The translations under genes were made by a program, and so were the position numbers. From contig NZ_CP015423.1 in NCBI RefSeq assembly GCF_001719045.1, positions 3,901,001-3,965,000 on the forward strand: a stretch of 64,000 bases of DNA. Reading direction: 5' to 3'. Positions 17,646-27,186 of the stretch are shown here, one piece after another (the first letter of the stretch is position 1; the number at the start of each line of letters is the position of its first letter). Under the pieces are notes generated by a model, which saw only the letters and a program-made list of their open reading frames with translations, did no database searches and was not told where the DNA came from. This stretch comes from Paenibacillus polymyxa. GTDB taxonomy: Bacteria; Bacillota; Bacilli; Paenibacillales; Paenibacillaceae.

Positions 17646-19417
17646 GGTACAGGGCTGAGAAAGGTCACAAGACGGCAGTATACACGGATGTACAGGAACG
17701 GATCATGCGGCAGACGCTGGAAGCCATGTGGTTCGAGGGTATCCTTGACTGTAAGGTGGATGGGAACGAATGGCGCACTGTGGGGCGGAATACGTCAGGG
17801 CAGGCTGTGACATACAGCTGTGAGGCGGAGCAGAAATTTTCATTTGGCCGAGTGAAGGTGGCGAAGGGCTCGATTCGAAGAGAGGGCGTGCCCTGCACCG
17901 ATCTGGATCTGTTTCTGGAGGAAATGGTACTGAACCTTCTGGAGGGTGCGAATGTGACGGCCTTCATTCAGGAATTGCTGGAGACGATGGCGAAGGACAG
18001 CCAGTGCCGGGCTTTGCTGCCTGAGAAGATTCCGGATAAAGACCGACACTATGATGCCCTCGAAAGCCATATGAGCGACGGTCATCTCTACCATCCAAGC
18101 TACAAGTCGAGGCTTGGCTTCACCCTAAAAGACAATCTTGCTTACGGTCCAGAGTTTAACTCGGATGTGACCGTATACTGGATTGCCGTGAAAGAAGGAC
18201 TTGTGCAAACGGCTCTCTCCACAGGCTACACGTCAGAACAGTTGGTGAGACAACATCTCACAGAGGCGGATATCAGCCGATTTGATCGGATGCTTCAGTC
18301 GGAAGATACTGAGGGGAATCGCTATATATTCATTCCTGTTCATCCATGGCAATGGGAACACCAGCTGGAATCGGTGTTTGCCCGGCAACGAATGGACAAA
18401 GATATCGTTTTTCTCGGCCCTTCGGCATCAGCTTATCGCGCCCAGCAGTCCATTCGTTCCCTGTCGAACCGAATGAATCCAGAAGCGCCTTATCTCAAGC
18501 TGGCACTGAGTATTACCAATACGTCCAGTACACGTATTCTCGCACAACACACGACCCAGAACGCACCGCTGATCAGCGACTGGCTGGAAGCACTCATTCG
18601 GGAGGATGAGTTGCTGCAACGGGAACAGTTTGCCATTCTGAAAGAAATCATGGGACTCTCGCTCCGGTACGAGAACTTGCCTGCAATCCAGTATGGACGA
18701 GCGTATGGCACAATCGGGGCGATCTGGCGTGAAAATGTATCTGTTCATCTGCAAGAAGGCGAGACAGCTTGGCCCTTAAATGCACTTATGCTAGTACAGT
18801 CGAACGGGGTACCGTTTATCCAGGGTGCAGTTGAGCGTCATGGCATTCAGAAGTGGAGTGAAGCCCTCGTTCGAACGGTATCGCTGCCCATTATTCATCT
18901 GCTCTATGCACACGGCATTGCGCTGGAATCGCATGCCCAGAACATCATTCTGGTGCTGGAAAATGATCTGCCGAAACGGATTATCATCAAGGATCTTCAC
19001 GATGGTGTCCGCTATGTACCTGAGAAGTTGCTGAACCCAGAAAGAGCCCCGAAGCTGCACCCCGAACCGGAGACCCATCACAAGTTCAATCGGTATTCCT
19101 TTATCTACGCAAGTGATGTGTCGGAAGTCCGGGACTATACGTATGATGCGTTCTTTTTTATCTGCATGACGGATATTGCGCTGACGCTGGAGAAGTTCGG
19201 TCTGACGGAAGAAGCGTTCTGGCAACTGTGCGCGGCTACGATTATGGACTACCAGCGGGAGCATCCAGAGTATGAGGAGCGGTTCGAGTGGTTTGATCTT
19301 TTTGCTGAGGATGCGCTGATTGAAGAGATGACCAAGCGCCGCCTGTATGGGGACGGGGAGTTGTATTTCCGTAAGGTCAGCAACCCGCTGAAGTTGGCGA
19401 AGGACATTTTCGGATGA
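17633..19417 (+). CDS. IucA/IucC-family siderophore synthetase 2 (SbnF-like position)
   Basis: This 594-aa synthetase (GTG start) has DGHLYHPSYKSRLGF, FIPVHPWQWEHQL and SIRSLSNRMNPEAPYLKLAL, the last being the usual type-A/C family segment, and LESHAQNIILVLEND in the C-terminal half. It should catalyse another ATP-dependent amide condensation on the growing siderophore. Start and stop overlap both neighbours, indicating tight translational coupling. Confidence 0.92.
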   Translation: MGFIGYRAEKGHKTAVYTDVQERIMRQTLEAMWFEGILDCKVDGNEWRTVGRNTSGQAVTYSCEAEQKFSFGRVKVAKGSIRREGVPCTDLDLFLEEMVLNLLEGANVTAFIQELLETMAKDSQCRALLPEKIPDKDRHYDALESHMSDGHLYHPSYKSRLGFTLKDNLAYGPEFNSDVTVYWIAVKEGLVQTALSTGYTSEQLVRQHLTEADISRFDRMLQSEDTEGNRYIFIPVHPWQWEHQLESVFARQRMDKDIVFLGPSASAYRAQQSIRSLSNRMNPEAPYLKLALSITNTSSTRILAQHTTQNAPLISDWLEALIREDELLQREQFAILKEIMGLSLRYENLPAIQYGRAYGTIGAIWRENVSVHLQEGETAWPLNALMLVQSNGVPFIQGAVERHGIQKWSEALVRTVSLPIIHLLYAHGIALESHAQNIILVLENDLPKRIIIKDLHDGVRYVPEKLLNPERAPKLHPEPETHHKFNRYSFIYASDVSEVRDYTYDAFFFICMTDIALTLEKFGLTEEAFWQLCAATIMDYQREHPEYEERFEWFDLFAEDALIEEMTKRRLYGDGELYFRKVSNPLKLAKDIFG

Positions 19418-20190
19418 GAACCAACAAGCTGAAGGAGAAAATTGAACGTAAACAGCCGGTGTTCGGCCTTTTTGTCTCTATCCCGCATCCGGTCATCATC
19501 GAGATGATTGGACATGCGGAGTATGATTTTGTAATTATCGACCTGGAACATGCCGCAACGAATATGGAATCGGTGGAAGAGCTGGTTCGTGCTGCGGAAC
19601 TGGCAGGGATGACCCCGCTGGTACGCATCTCAAAGGTAGAGCGAGTAGAGATTCTAAAGGTATTGGATTGCGGCGCACAAGGCATCGTCATACCTCATGT
19701 GGAACAGCGGGAGCAGGTGGAGGAAGCGGTTCGTCATGCGTATTATCATCCGCTTGGCATGCGGAGCCTGAACAGTGGGCGACCGGGGGTATTCGGCAAG
19801 TATCCACTCACTGGGTATATTCAGGAAGCGAATGAACAGGTGATGGTTGTACCGATGATCGAAAGTGTGGAGGGCGTCCGGCAAAGTGCGAGCATTCTAT
19901 CTCATCCCCAGGTGAGCTGGGTATTGGAGGGGGCGGCAGACCTGTCGCAATCACTTGGCGTACCGTGGCAGACGGAACATCCAGACGTGCAACGTTCGCT
20001 AGGTGCATTACATGAAGCCGCGAAGCAGTGCCAGGTACCGTATGCAACGGTGGCCAGAAGCAAGGAAGGCATGGCGCTGTGGGCGGAACGGGGGGCATAC
20101 ATATACGTGTTGGGCGATGACCGGAATACGGCTTTTCGGGCGTACGAACAGAAACGGAATGACTATGGAAATGCGGGTGGACTGATATGA
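19414..20190 (+). CDS. sbnG: HpcH/HpaI-fold enzyme, probable siderophore citrate synthase (SbnG-like)
   Basis: The 258-aa protein belongs to the class II aldolase family HpcH/HpaI. Catalytic positions align in spacing with SbnG of Staphylococcus: His46 in DLEHA, Arg71 in PLVRIS, metal ligands Glu150 in PMIESVEG and Asp176 in GAADLSQSLG. SbnG condenses oxaloacetate and acetyl-CoA to citrate dedicated to staphyloferrin B. The location between two IucA/IucC genes and a PLP decarboxylase makes this role likely here. A conventional pyruvate aldolase is the alternative. ATGA overlaps occur on both sides. Confidence 0.82.
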   Translation: MRTNKLKEKIERKQPVFGLFVSIPHPVIIEMIGHAEYDFVIIDLEHAATNMESVEELVRAAELAGMTPLVRISKVERVEILKVLDCGAQGIVIPHVEQREQVEEAVRHAYYHPLGMRSLNSGRPGVFGKYPLTGYIQEANEQVMVVPMIESVEGVRQSASILSHPQVSWVLEGAADLSQSLGVPWQTEHPDVQRSLGALHEAAKQCQVPYATVARSKEGMALWAERGAYIYVLGDDRNTAFRAYEQKRNDYGNAGGLI

Positions 20191-21440
20191 AATCAAGCGT
20201 ATGGACTATGATCCATGAACTGCAAAAAGATAGTGAAGACCCGGTATGTGCTTATGTTTACGATCTGGCTGGTATTCAGGAGCAGGTCCGTCACATGCTG
20301 CACACGCTGCCTGGAGGCATACGGCTGTTCTATGCCATAAAGGCCAATCCCGATTCTCGAATTATTGAGGCTTTGCTGCCCTGGGTTCACGGGTTCGAGG
20401 TAGCTTCCATTGGCGAGTTGCTTAAGGTGAGGAGCGTAAGTAGTGAGGTTCCAATCCTGTTTGGCGGTCCGGGGAAAAAAGAGAATGAGTTGAAGCAGGC
20501 TATCGAGCATCAGGTGCGTTTTATTCATGTGGAGAGCCTGCTGGAACTGCGGCGTGTCATCGCCATTGCTACAAGGAGAGGAGAGGAAGTTCGCGTTCTG
20601 CTGCGGATCAATCTAAGAAGTAGCACATTGCCACGGACCCGGATTGTAATGGGCGGTGGTCCGAGTCCATTCGGCATGGATGAGGAGAGCGTGGAGGAAG
20701 CAGTCCGGGTCATTCGTGAGGAAGGTGCGGGTTCGGTGCGTTTATGCGGATTTCATTTTCACTCGTTATCGAACAATGTGGACGCAAGACTGCATGCCGA
20801 GATGATCGAGCTGTATTTGCAAAAGGCGGAGATGTGGCAGCAGACATATGACCTGCATCTTGAAGTAATTAACGCTGGAGGCGGGTTTGGTGTCACATAT
20901 GATGGTAGCCCCGGGTTCGATTGGTCCCTGTTCACATCCCTGATTGAGCGAAGTGAAGCTAGAGGGCGCCTTGCTTCACGCGGCATACAGTTGTATTTCG
21001 AGCCGGGTCGCATGCTTGTCGCTGACCACGGTTATTATGCGGCAGAGGTTACGGATATCAAAACATCGCATGGTCAGCATTTTGCCGTGTTAAGAGGAGG
21101 TACACATCATAATCGTCTGCCCGCATCATGGGGACACAACCATCCATTTCACATTATGTCTACGGACCGTTGGGGGCATTCGTTTGCAAGACCAGAGGTA
21201 CGGGACAACAAAGTTCACGTGGTCGGAGAACTGTGCACACCCAAGGATCGTATGCATTCAGATGCGGAAGTAGAGCGGCTACGTGTAGGCGATATTATTG
21301 TGTTCGAGAAGTCGGGAGCCTATTGCTGGACCATCTCGCATCATGATTTTCTGGGTCATCCGCACCCGGCATTCCATTATTTGACGGAGGACGACAACCA
21401 TGTCAACAGTGATGAAGCGTGCCAGTCTGCAAGACGCTGA
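20187..21440 (+). CDS. sbnH: PLP-dependent type III decarboxylase (SbnH-like)
   Basis: The 417-aa protein has the alanine-racemase-type barrel of ornithine/diaminopimelate decarboxylases. The PLP lysine is about Lys52 in LFYAIKANPD; GGGFGVTY and EPGRMLVADHG are phosphate- and substrate-binding segments. The second active-site Cys is about 350 in VGELCTPKD. SbnH decarboxylates a citryl-diaminopropionate intermediate during staphyloferrin B assembly, and operon position supports a comparable role. Free diamine production is the alternative. Confidence 0.85.
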   Translation: MKSSVWTMIHELQKDSEDPVCAYVYDLAGIQEQVRHMLHTLPGGIRLFYAIKANPDSRIIEALLPWVHGFEVASIGELLKVRSVSSEVPILFGGPGKKENELKQAIEHQVRFIHVESLLELRRVIAIATRRGEEVRVLLRINLRSSTLPRTRIVMGGGPSPFGMDEESVEEAVRVIREEGAGSVRLCGFHFHSLSNNVDARLHAEMIELYLQKAEMWQQTYDLHLEVINAGGGFGVTYDGSPGFDWSLFTSLIERSEARGRLASRGIQLYFEPGRMLVADHGYYAAEVTDIKTSHGQHFAVLRGGTHHNRLPASWGHNHPFHIMSTDRWGHSFARPEVRDNKVHVVGELCTPKDRMHSDAEVERLRVGDIIVFEKSGAYCWTISHHDFLGHPHPAFHYLTEDDNHVNSDEACQSARR

Positions 21441-23322
21441 GCGCCGGATTATGGAGGATCTGATCAATGCATTTCTGACCGAGCAATTGCTTCCGCTGGA
21501 AGGGCATCCGTTCATTGAACTCTCTACTTCACCAGAACCGTTCCGCCGAATGTTTCTGGGGGATGGTAATGGAGGTCCTCCGCAGAGCGGACGAGGAATA
21601 GCTGACGGACTCGACGGCAATGTCGCAGGCAAGGATAAGCAGGATGAGAATGGAACAGGTAGGCATAGTGGACAGCTTATGTTGCATCTGAAAGGGATTT
21701 TGTTTCTGGTGGAAGCAGGAAAAAGGCAGGGATATCAATGGGTACAAGGTTCACCTGTCTATGGAGAGACACCGGATGGAGGCTGGAAGCTCCTTGAATC
21801 TCCAGCAGTCGTAGGACAGGGTGTGCTTCGGATGACGCTTTCCGATGAAGCATACGCGCATCCCGGGGTTGCGGAATTCTTGACAGGCGTGGAAATAGCC
21901 ACCGAGCAATTGGCACTGGGACTCCAGCAAGTGCAAGGGCTGGGAGAACAAGTTCCGTTCATTGCCTACGATTGGTTTATCAAGGGAGAGCAGGTTGCAG
22001 CGCTACGAGATCGTCCATTTCACCCCACCTCTAAGGCCAAGGTGGGATTCACAGAAGCGGATGTGGCCCGGTATGCAGCGGAATTCAGGAAGGAGATCCC
22101 GCTGCGATGGGTGGCGGTGCGTTGGGATGCCGTACAACAGGGATGTGGGGAAGGGCTGTCCACACTGGATGTACTGGATGAAGAACAGCGGAGCAGGCTG
22201 GAAGCAGAATTGGCCCGGAAAGGCCTGAATCTGCAAGAATACATGCCCATGCCAGTACATCCATGGCAGATGGAGCATATCATCTTGCCGCGTTTTACTG
22301 GAGAGATCGCGGACGGCACCATCATTGTACTGGATATCGAATTGGGAGAGGTGCAGGCGACATCGTCCCTGCGCTCGATGGCTCCGATGGAGGAATCCAC
22401 ACAGATGCTCAAGCTTCCGGTCAGTGTGTTGTCTCTCGGGGCCGCCCGCTATCTCCCGGTGGTGAAGCTGCTGAATGGTTTGGCTGGGGAGAAGATATTA
22501 CGACAGGCGGTGGCCTGTGATGAATCGCTCACAGGTAAAGTGTGGCTCTGCGAGGAACGGAACTGGTGGGGATACATGCCGGAATCCATGGGATTGTTCG
22601 ATGATCATCCTCGCCATCTGGCCGCCCAGATTCGCATCTATCCGCCAATGTTGCTGGAAGAAGGTGTGCAGGTCATTCCCATGGCTGCGCTTGGGGTGAC
22701 GCTGGAAGGTCGCCATATGTTATCCGACCTGCTGGGCAGAGCGTTAACCAGTGAAGAGGTTATAGGGTTCTACACCGATCTAACGGCGTTATTCTATGAT
22801 GTGGTGATGCGGTTGTTCAAGGTAGGTGTTGTACCCGAAATTCACGGTCAGAACTGCTGCGTGGTCCTGCGGGACGGACAGGTGAACGGCCTGTTATTCC
22901 GTGACCACGATTCCGTACGTTTGCATCAGCCGTATCTGGACAAACACGGCATTGCGGACCCGGGTTATCATATTCGGCCAGGATACTCGAACAGCTTGTA
23001 TAATGAGACGATCCGCAAGCTGATCTTCTACGTGCAGTCGCTGGGCACGCAGGTAAACCTGGCTGCGATTATGGAAGCGCTAAGCGAGGTGTATCCTATC
23101 CCGGAAGCGAAGTTATGGGATATTACCGAGCAGGCGTGGAAGGAAGCGCTACGGGTGGTGCCGCTTCCCGAAGCTGACCGGGCCGAGCTGTTCCAAGCGG
23201 TATTCGAGAGCAGGGAATGGCCGGTGAAGCTCATTGTGCGTCCGCTGCTGGAAGCGGACGGGGTGCCTGGGGCGATGCCATCGGGCAAAGGCACAGGGCA
23301 TAATCCTTTTTACAAAGGATAG
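21400..23322 (+). CDS. IucA/IucC-family siderophore synthetase 3
   Basis: The 640-aa protein is longer than the usual 580-600 because of an N-terminal extension and a Gly-rich insertion near residues 50-85. It has RDRPFHPTSKAKVGF, PMPVHPWQMEHII, SSLRSMAPMEESTQMLKLPV and VVPEIHGQNCCVVL. In sbn operons the third synthetase (SbnC) precedes sbnD; here it closes the operon. It overlaps the decarboxylase by 41 bases. It probably performs the final condensation, with substrate unknown. Confidence 0.9.
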   Translation: MSTVMKRASLQDAERRIMEDLINAFLTEQLLPLEGHPFIELSTSPEPFRRMFLGDGNGGPPQSGRGIADGLDGNVAGKDKQDENGTGRHSGQLMLHLKGILFLVEAGKRQGYQWVQGSPVYGETPDGGWKLLESPAVVGQGVLRMTLSDEAYAHPGVAEFLTGVEIATEQLALGLQQVQGLGEQVPFIAYDWFIKGEQVAALRDRPFHPTSKAKVGFTEADVARYAAEFRKEIPLRWVAVRWDAVQQGCGEGLSTLDVLDEEQRSRLEAELARKGLNLQEYMPMPVHPWQMEHIILPRFTGEIADGTIIVLDIELGEVQATSSLRSMAPMEESTQMLKLPVSVLSLGAARYLPVVKLLNGLAGEKILRQAVACDESLTGKVWLCEERNWWGYMPESMGLFDDHPRHLAAQIRIYPPMLLEEGVQVIPMAALGVTLEGRHMLSDLLGRALTSEEVIGFYTDLTALFYDVVMRLFKVGVVPEIHGQNCCVVLRDGQVNGLLFRDHDSVRLHQPYLDKHGIADPGYHIRPGYSNSLYNETIRKLIFYVQSLGTQVNLAAIMEALSEVYPIPEAKLWDITEQAWKEALRVVPLPEADRAELFQAVFESREWPVKLIVRPLLEADGVPGAMPSGKGTGHNPFYKG

Positions 23323-23367
23323 AGTTGTGGCTAGAATGTTAGTTTAGATAGGGTGGGCGATGACGGA

Positions 23368-23398
23368 GGTGACCCGGTGTAATCGGGTTGCCTTTTTT
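23368..23398 (+). terminator. Terminator of the siderophore biosynthesis operon
   Basis: The arms GGTGACCCG and CGGGTTGCC pair with wobble and are followed by a T-run. Confidence 0.75.
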
Positions 23399-23540
23399 AG
23401 GTAAGAGTTCATTGATAGCAGTGAGTGCAGTCACATAGACACATACAAAAACATGACTATAATGAACACATAGTTAAAATTTAGTCTTTATGGAGCTGAC
23501 GGCTCCAAACATCTCACTTACAAAGGAGAGAATTCATCTC

Positions 23541-23882
23541 ATGAGCATACATTTAGAATTGGATTCCTTGTCCGTTGAAAGGCTAGAAATGGCCCTTTCA
23601 GGACGACCGGGAATGTTCAAGTTGTTTTATGACACCGAGGATTGCGGATGCAATGGCGTACTTGTCATCTTGGTTGTCACTACGCCGAATGCAACTGATA
23701 AAGTAGTTCAGTCTGAGCCTTATTCTTTTTGGGTAGATCGCCAGCAGGAGCAGCAGTTCGATAGCAGAATGCGGCTTGAGGCAGACCCTAGTTACCCGTC
23801 ATTCAAGCTAAGCAGTGATGCCGGTATATTTAGTAGCAACATTAGAATTAAAGATGTCCGCATAAAATCGTCTGAGGAGTGA
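23541..23882 (+). CDS. HesB/IscA-like iron-sulfur biogenesis family protein
   Basis: ATG 23541 follows AAAGGAGAG (23522-23530), so the longer upstream frame is not used. The 113-aa protein resembles the short HesB-like family (YqkB/YneR type): KLFYDTEDCGCNGVLVILVV, then PYSFWVDRQQEQQFD and a C-terminal FSSNIRIKDVRI strand. Classical A-type carriers have three Cys; only the CGC pair is visible here, so cluster binding is uncertain. Proximity to siderophore genes may be coincidental. Confidence 0.7.
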   Translation: MSIHLELDSLSVERLEMALSGRPGMFKLFYDTEDCGCNGVLVILVVTTPNATDKVVQSEPYSFWVDRQQEQQFDSRMRLEADPSYPSFKLSSDAGIFSSNIRIKDVRIKSSEE

Positions 23883-23945
23883 TATGGAATGGAAAAGGAT
23901 AATAGCGATGGGTAAACCATCCATTCAGAACTAGCACCAAACTCC

Positions 23946-23990
23946 AAAAGACGAACCTGATCCAGCCCAATTGGAAGAGGTTCGTCTTTT
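23946..23990 (+). terminator. Terminator after the HesB-like gene
   Basis: The perfect arms AAAGACGAACCT and AGGTTCGTCTTT are followed by a short T-run. Confidence 0.75.
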
Positions 23991-24091
23991 GCGTTATATA
24001 CAATTCGTTCCTCAAAAAAACGAAGTGTTTAGTGGGCTGCTCTGAAGTGGTACAATAACCTTTATGATAATCGGAGAAGGACGTTGAGAAG

Positions 24092-24649
24092 ATGAAAAAC
24101 TTGCTCGTTTCGGGCTATCGTGCCCATGAGCTGAATATTTTCAGTCAGAAGCACGAAGGCATTCCATATATTAAAAAGGCGATTGCAGGCAGGCTTATTC
24201 CCCTGATTGAAGAAGGGCTGGAATGGGTGATTACCCCCGGTCAATACGGGGTGGATTTGTGGGCCTGTGAGGTCGTTACTGCACTAAAACAGCAATATCC
24301 CCACCTGAAATGCTCTATTATGATGGCTTATCAAAATATGGAAGAGAAATGGAAAGAGGACAAAAAGGAATATTTTCAGCAGATTTGTGCCGAAGTTGAC
24401 TATGTGGGAGTAGTTAGTCGTCAGCCCTATCAGGGAATATGGCAACTCAAGGCACGGGATGAACTCCTTTTCCGCAAAACAGACGGTTTATTGCTTGTTT
24501 ACGATGAGGATGCCGGAGAGGGCAGCCCACGTTTTATGAAGGAACTTGCATTGAAAAAACAACAGGCAGAGGACTATCAGTATATCAGCATCAGCTCGGA
24601 GGATATCCAGAGTATCGCGGATGAAGAAAGATTATTCATGGACCTCTGA
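24092..24649 (+). CDS. ypsA: YpsA-family SLOG-fold protein
   Basis: The 185-aa protein matches YpsA (DUF1273): N-terminal LLVSGYRAHELNIF, the LEWVITPGQYGVDLWACEVV segment of the SLOG Rossmann-like fold, and a C-terminal SPRFMKELALKK region. YpsA in Bacillus and Staphylococcus influences cell division together with GpsB and is thought to bind a nucleotide-type ligand. It is transcribed alone with a moderate ribosome site. Confidence 0.88.
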   Translation: MKNLLVSGYRAHELNIFSQKHEGIPYIKKAIAGRLIPLIEEGLEWVITPGQYGVDLWACEVVTALKQQYPHLKCSIMMAYQNMEEKWKEDKKEYFQQICAEVDYVGVVSRQPYQGIWQLKARDELLFRKTDGLLLVYDEDAGEGSPRFMKELALKKQQAEDYQYISISSEDIQSIADEERLFMDL

Positions 24650-24708
24650 TTTTTAAAGCATTAGCCCGGATTTTTGAACAAAAAGGACGTGCTCGTCCCT
24701 TTACATCA

Positions 24709-24724
24709 ATGTAAGCGCTATCAT
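24709..24724 (+). promoter_or_regulatory. Perfect cre (CcpA) site upstream of the PL11 lyase
   Basis: ATGTAAGCGCTATCAT fits the consensus WTGNAARCGNWWWCAW at every position. It lies about 75 bases before the start codon, consistent with carbon catabolite repression by CcpA-HPr(Ser-P). Confidence 0.75.
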
Positions 24725-24797
24725 AAAATTTAAACAACAATAACTTATCAGTCACATAAAATAAATTTATTGAAAATACAAACCATGAAAGGAGCTA

Positions 24798-26672
24798 ATG
24801 ATTCAGATGAACAAAAGGTTTCGGTATACTGCGTTGCTCTGTCTCGGTGTTATGTTGAGTGGAGTGGTCACCCCGATGGATAGCCAGGTCTCTGCTGCCT
24901 CTACGAGGCAAATGGAAAAGCTGAACCGTGGAGCCGTCGCTGTTAAGGTGCGTGAGGGTGTACTGGTGAGCTGGCGCTTGCTGGGCACGGAAGCGGATTC
25001 GGTCGGCTTTAATTTGTACAGAGGGACAAGCAAGGTGAACGATGCGCCGATTACATCGAGAACCAACTTTTTGGACAAGGCAGGTACGACCTCATCTTCG
25101 TATATCGTTCGTGCCGTGGTCAATGGAGCAGAGCAGGCCGCTTCTCCTGCGGTGAAGGTATGGAACAACAACTATCTGGATGTTCCGATCCAGCAGCCCG
25201 CGGGAGGCACAACCCCGGATAATGTGAACTACACGTACCACGCCAATGATGCCAGCGTAGGGGATCTCGATGGAGATGGCGAGTATGAGATTGTGTTAAA
25301 ATGGGACCCTTCCAATGCCAAGGATAATTCGCAATCCGGTTATACAGGAAATGTATTTTTGGATGGCTACGAGCTGGATGGAACACGCAAATGGCGGATC
25401 GACCTGGGACGGAACATACGGGCTGGAGCCCACTACACGCAATTTCTCGTTTATGATTTTGATGGAGATGGCAAAGCAGAGATCGTATGCAAAACAGCAG
25501 ACGGCACGTTAGATGGTACAGGTGTAAAGATTGGGGACGCTTCGGCTGATCATCGAAACACGAGCGGATATATTTTAAAAGGTTCCGAGTTTCTAACTGT
25601 GTTCTCAGGTGATACAGGCAAGGCTCTTAGTACGATTGACTATGTGCCACCGCGCGGAACGGTATCGAGCTGGGGAGACAATTATGGTAACCGTGTAGAT
25701 CGTTTTCTTGCCGGGGTTGCTTATCTGGATGGCGTGAGACCCAGCATTGTGATGGCACGTGGTTATTACACCCGCACCGTTCTGGTCGCATATGATTGGC
25801 GGAACGGCAACCTGAGCCGACGCTGGACCTTTGACAGCAACAGCTCCACCAATGCTGGAACGGCTGGACAGGGGAACCACAGTTTGAGCGTGGCGGATGT
25901 GGATGGAGATGATAAGGATGAGATCGTGTATGGCTCGCTGGTTGTAGACGATAACGGAGCGAAGCTGGCTAACACGGGGATGGGGCATGGAGATGCACTT
26001 CATGTTGGCGATCTGGACCCCGACCGTTCAGGTTATGAAGTGTTCAAGGTGAACGAGGACAAAAATGCCACCTACGGAGCTGCCATGTACGACCCGCGTA
26101 ATGGAAATATTTTATGGGGCGTAAATACAGGCAAGGATACCGGAAGAGGCATGTCGGCAGACATTGACCCGCGGACTAAAGGGAACGAGCAGTGGGCACC
26201 GGGTATTGGTTTGCGTTCAGCCAAGGGACAGCTCATTACCAACACGCTACCGTCATCCATTAATTTTGGCATCTGGTGGGATGGGGATCTCCTCCGTGAA
26301 CTGCTGGATCATACCTCATCAAGCGCTGGAAAAATAGACAAGTGGAACTATACGAACTCGACTACTTCCAACTTGCTTACGGCAACAGGAACGAGTTCCA
26401 ATAACGGAACCAAAGGAACGCCGTCCTTGCAGGCCGATCTGTTCGGTGACTGGCGTGAGGAAGTCATTTGGCGCAAAAGTGATAATTCGGCGCTGCGTAT
26501 CTACACAACACCATACGAGTCAGAACACCGATTCTACACGCTTATGCATGATCCAGTGTATCGCCTGAGTGTTGTCTGGCAGAACGTAGCTTATAATCAG
26601 CCGCCGCACACCGGGTTTTATCTGGGAGAAGGGATGTTCAAGCCCCAGCAGCCGAATATATATACTCCTTGA
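24798..26672 (+). CDS. Secreted rhamnogalacturonan lyase, polysaccharide lyase family 11
   Basis: This 624-aa protein has a signal peptide (to about residue 37, VSAAS). An N-terminal Fn3-like domain follows, then an eight-bladed propeller with repeated calcium-type motifs such as GDLDGDGEYEIVLKWD, YDFDGDGKAEIVCKTADG and VADVDGDDKDEIVYGS. This is the YesW/YesX architecture, which cleaves rhamnogalacturonan I of pectin by beta-elimination. ATG 24798 and 24807 are both possible given AAAGGAG at 24788. The upstream cre site implies repression by glucose. Confidence 0.9.
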   Translation: MIQMNKRFRYTALLCLGVMLSGVVTPMDSQVSAASTRQMEKLNRGAVAVKVREGVLVSWRLLGTEADSVGFNLYRGTSKVNDAPITSRTNFLDKAGTTSSSYIVRAVVNGAEQAASPAVKVWNNNYLDVPIQQPAGGTTPDNVNYTYHANDASVGDLDGDGEYEIVLKWDPSNAKDNSQSGYTGNVFLDGYELDGTRKWRIDLGRNIRAGAHYTQFLVYDFDGDGKAEIVCKTADGTLDGTGVKIGDASADHRNTSGYILKGSEFLTVFSGDTGKALSTIDYVPPRGTVSSWGDNYGNRVDRFLAGVAYLDGVRPSIVMARGYYTRTVLVAYDWRNGNLSRRWTFDSNSSTNAGTAGQGNHSLSVADVDGDDKDEIVYGSLVVDDNGAKLANTGMGHGDALHVGDLDPDRSGYEVFKVNEDKNATYGAAMYDPRNGNILWGVNTGKDTGRGMSADIDPRTKGNEQWAPGIGLRSAKGQLITNTLPSSINFGIWWDGDLLRELLDHTSSSAGKIDKWNYTNSTTSNLLTATGTSSNNGTKGTPSLQADLFGDWREEVIWRKSDNSALRIYTTPYESEHRFYTLMHDPVYRLSVVWQNVAYNQPPHTGFYLGEGMFKPQQPNIYTP

Positions 26673-26721
26673 TATGTCGTTCGGTAGTGGTCTGAAAGCA
26701 GGTAGAATGAACAAGAACAGA

Positions 26722-26753
26722 GAGGGCTCCAAGCTAATTGGAGCTCTTTTTGT
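26722..26753 (+). terminator. Terminator after the PL11 gene
   Basis: GAGGGCTCCAA pairs with TTGGAGCTC (one bulge) and is followed by TTTTT. Confidence 0.65.
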
Positions 26754-26847
26754 CATGACAGCCCACAAGATAACGTATGATTTCCATAAAAATGGGAACA
26801 TTAGTTCTTATTGGTGGAACATATGTATGAAAAAGGAGGCGGAATCG

Positions 26848-27081
26848 GTGAGTTCTTTAACGACTGAAGCCATGATCGAGCTCGTAACTAATGTCGGATT
26901 CCCTGCTGCATTAAGTCTAATTCTGTTAAAATACATTCTCGTCACTTTGAGTCGCAGATTGGAGGAGCTGGACCGATCTGTTAAGCAAATGTCGCTATCC
27001 TTGGAAGAGATGGAGGCAAAGCAGTTGAAACAGTCAGAACAACCGTCCCCGGCAAATACGGACAAACTTCGTGCAGAATGA
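26848..27081 (+). CDS. YvrJ-family small membrane protein
   Basis: The longer frame from 26674 is not credible. AAAGGAGG (26832-26839) lies 8 bases before GTG 26848. The resulting 77-aa protein starts MSSLTTEAMIELVTNVGFPA, then has one membrane helix (LSLILLKYILVTL) and a charged coiled-coil tail, as in the YvrJ/holin-like family. Function is unknown; a membrane-curvature or holin-like role is speculative. Confidence 0.7.
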   Translation: MSSLTTEAMIELVTNVGFPAALSLILLKYILVTLSRRLEELDRSVKQMSLSLEEMEAKQLKQSEQPSPANTDKLRAE

Positions 27082-27186
27082 ACAAAAAAAGGCAAATAGA
27101 AACAATTTAGCAACCCAATCGAGAAGCGAAATTCTTATAATAGAAACGTGTGCAGTTTATGCAGACATATGATTATGGAGGTGTAT

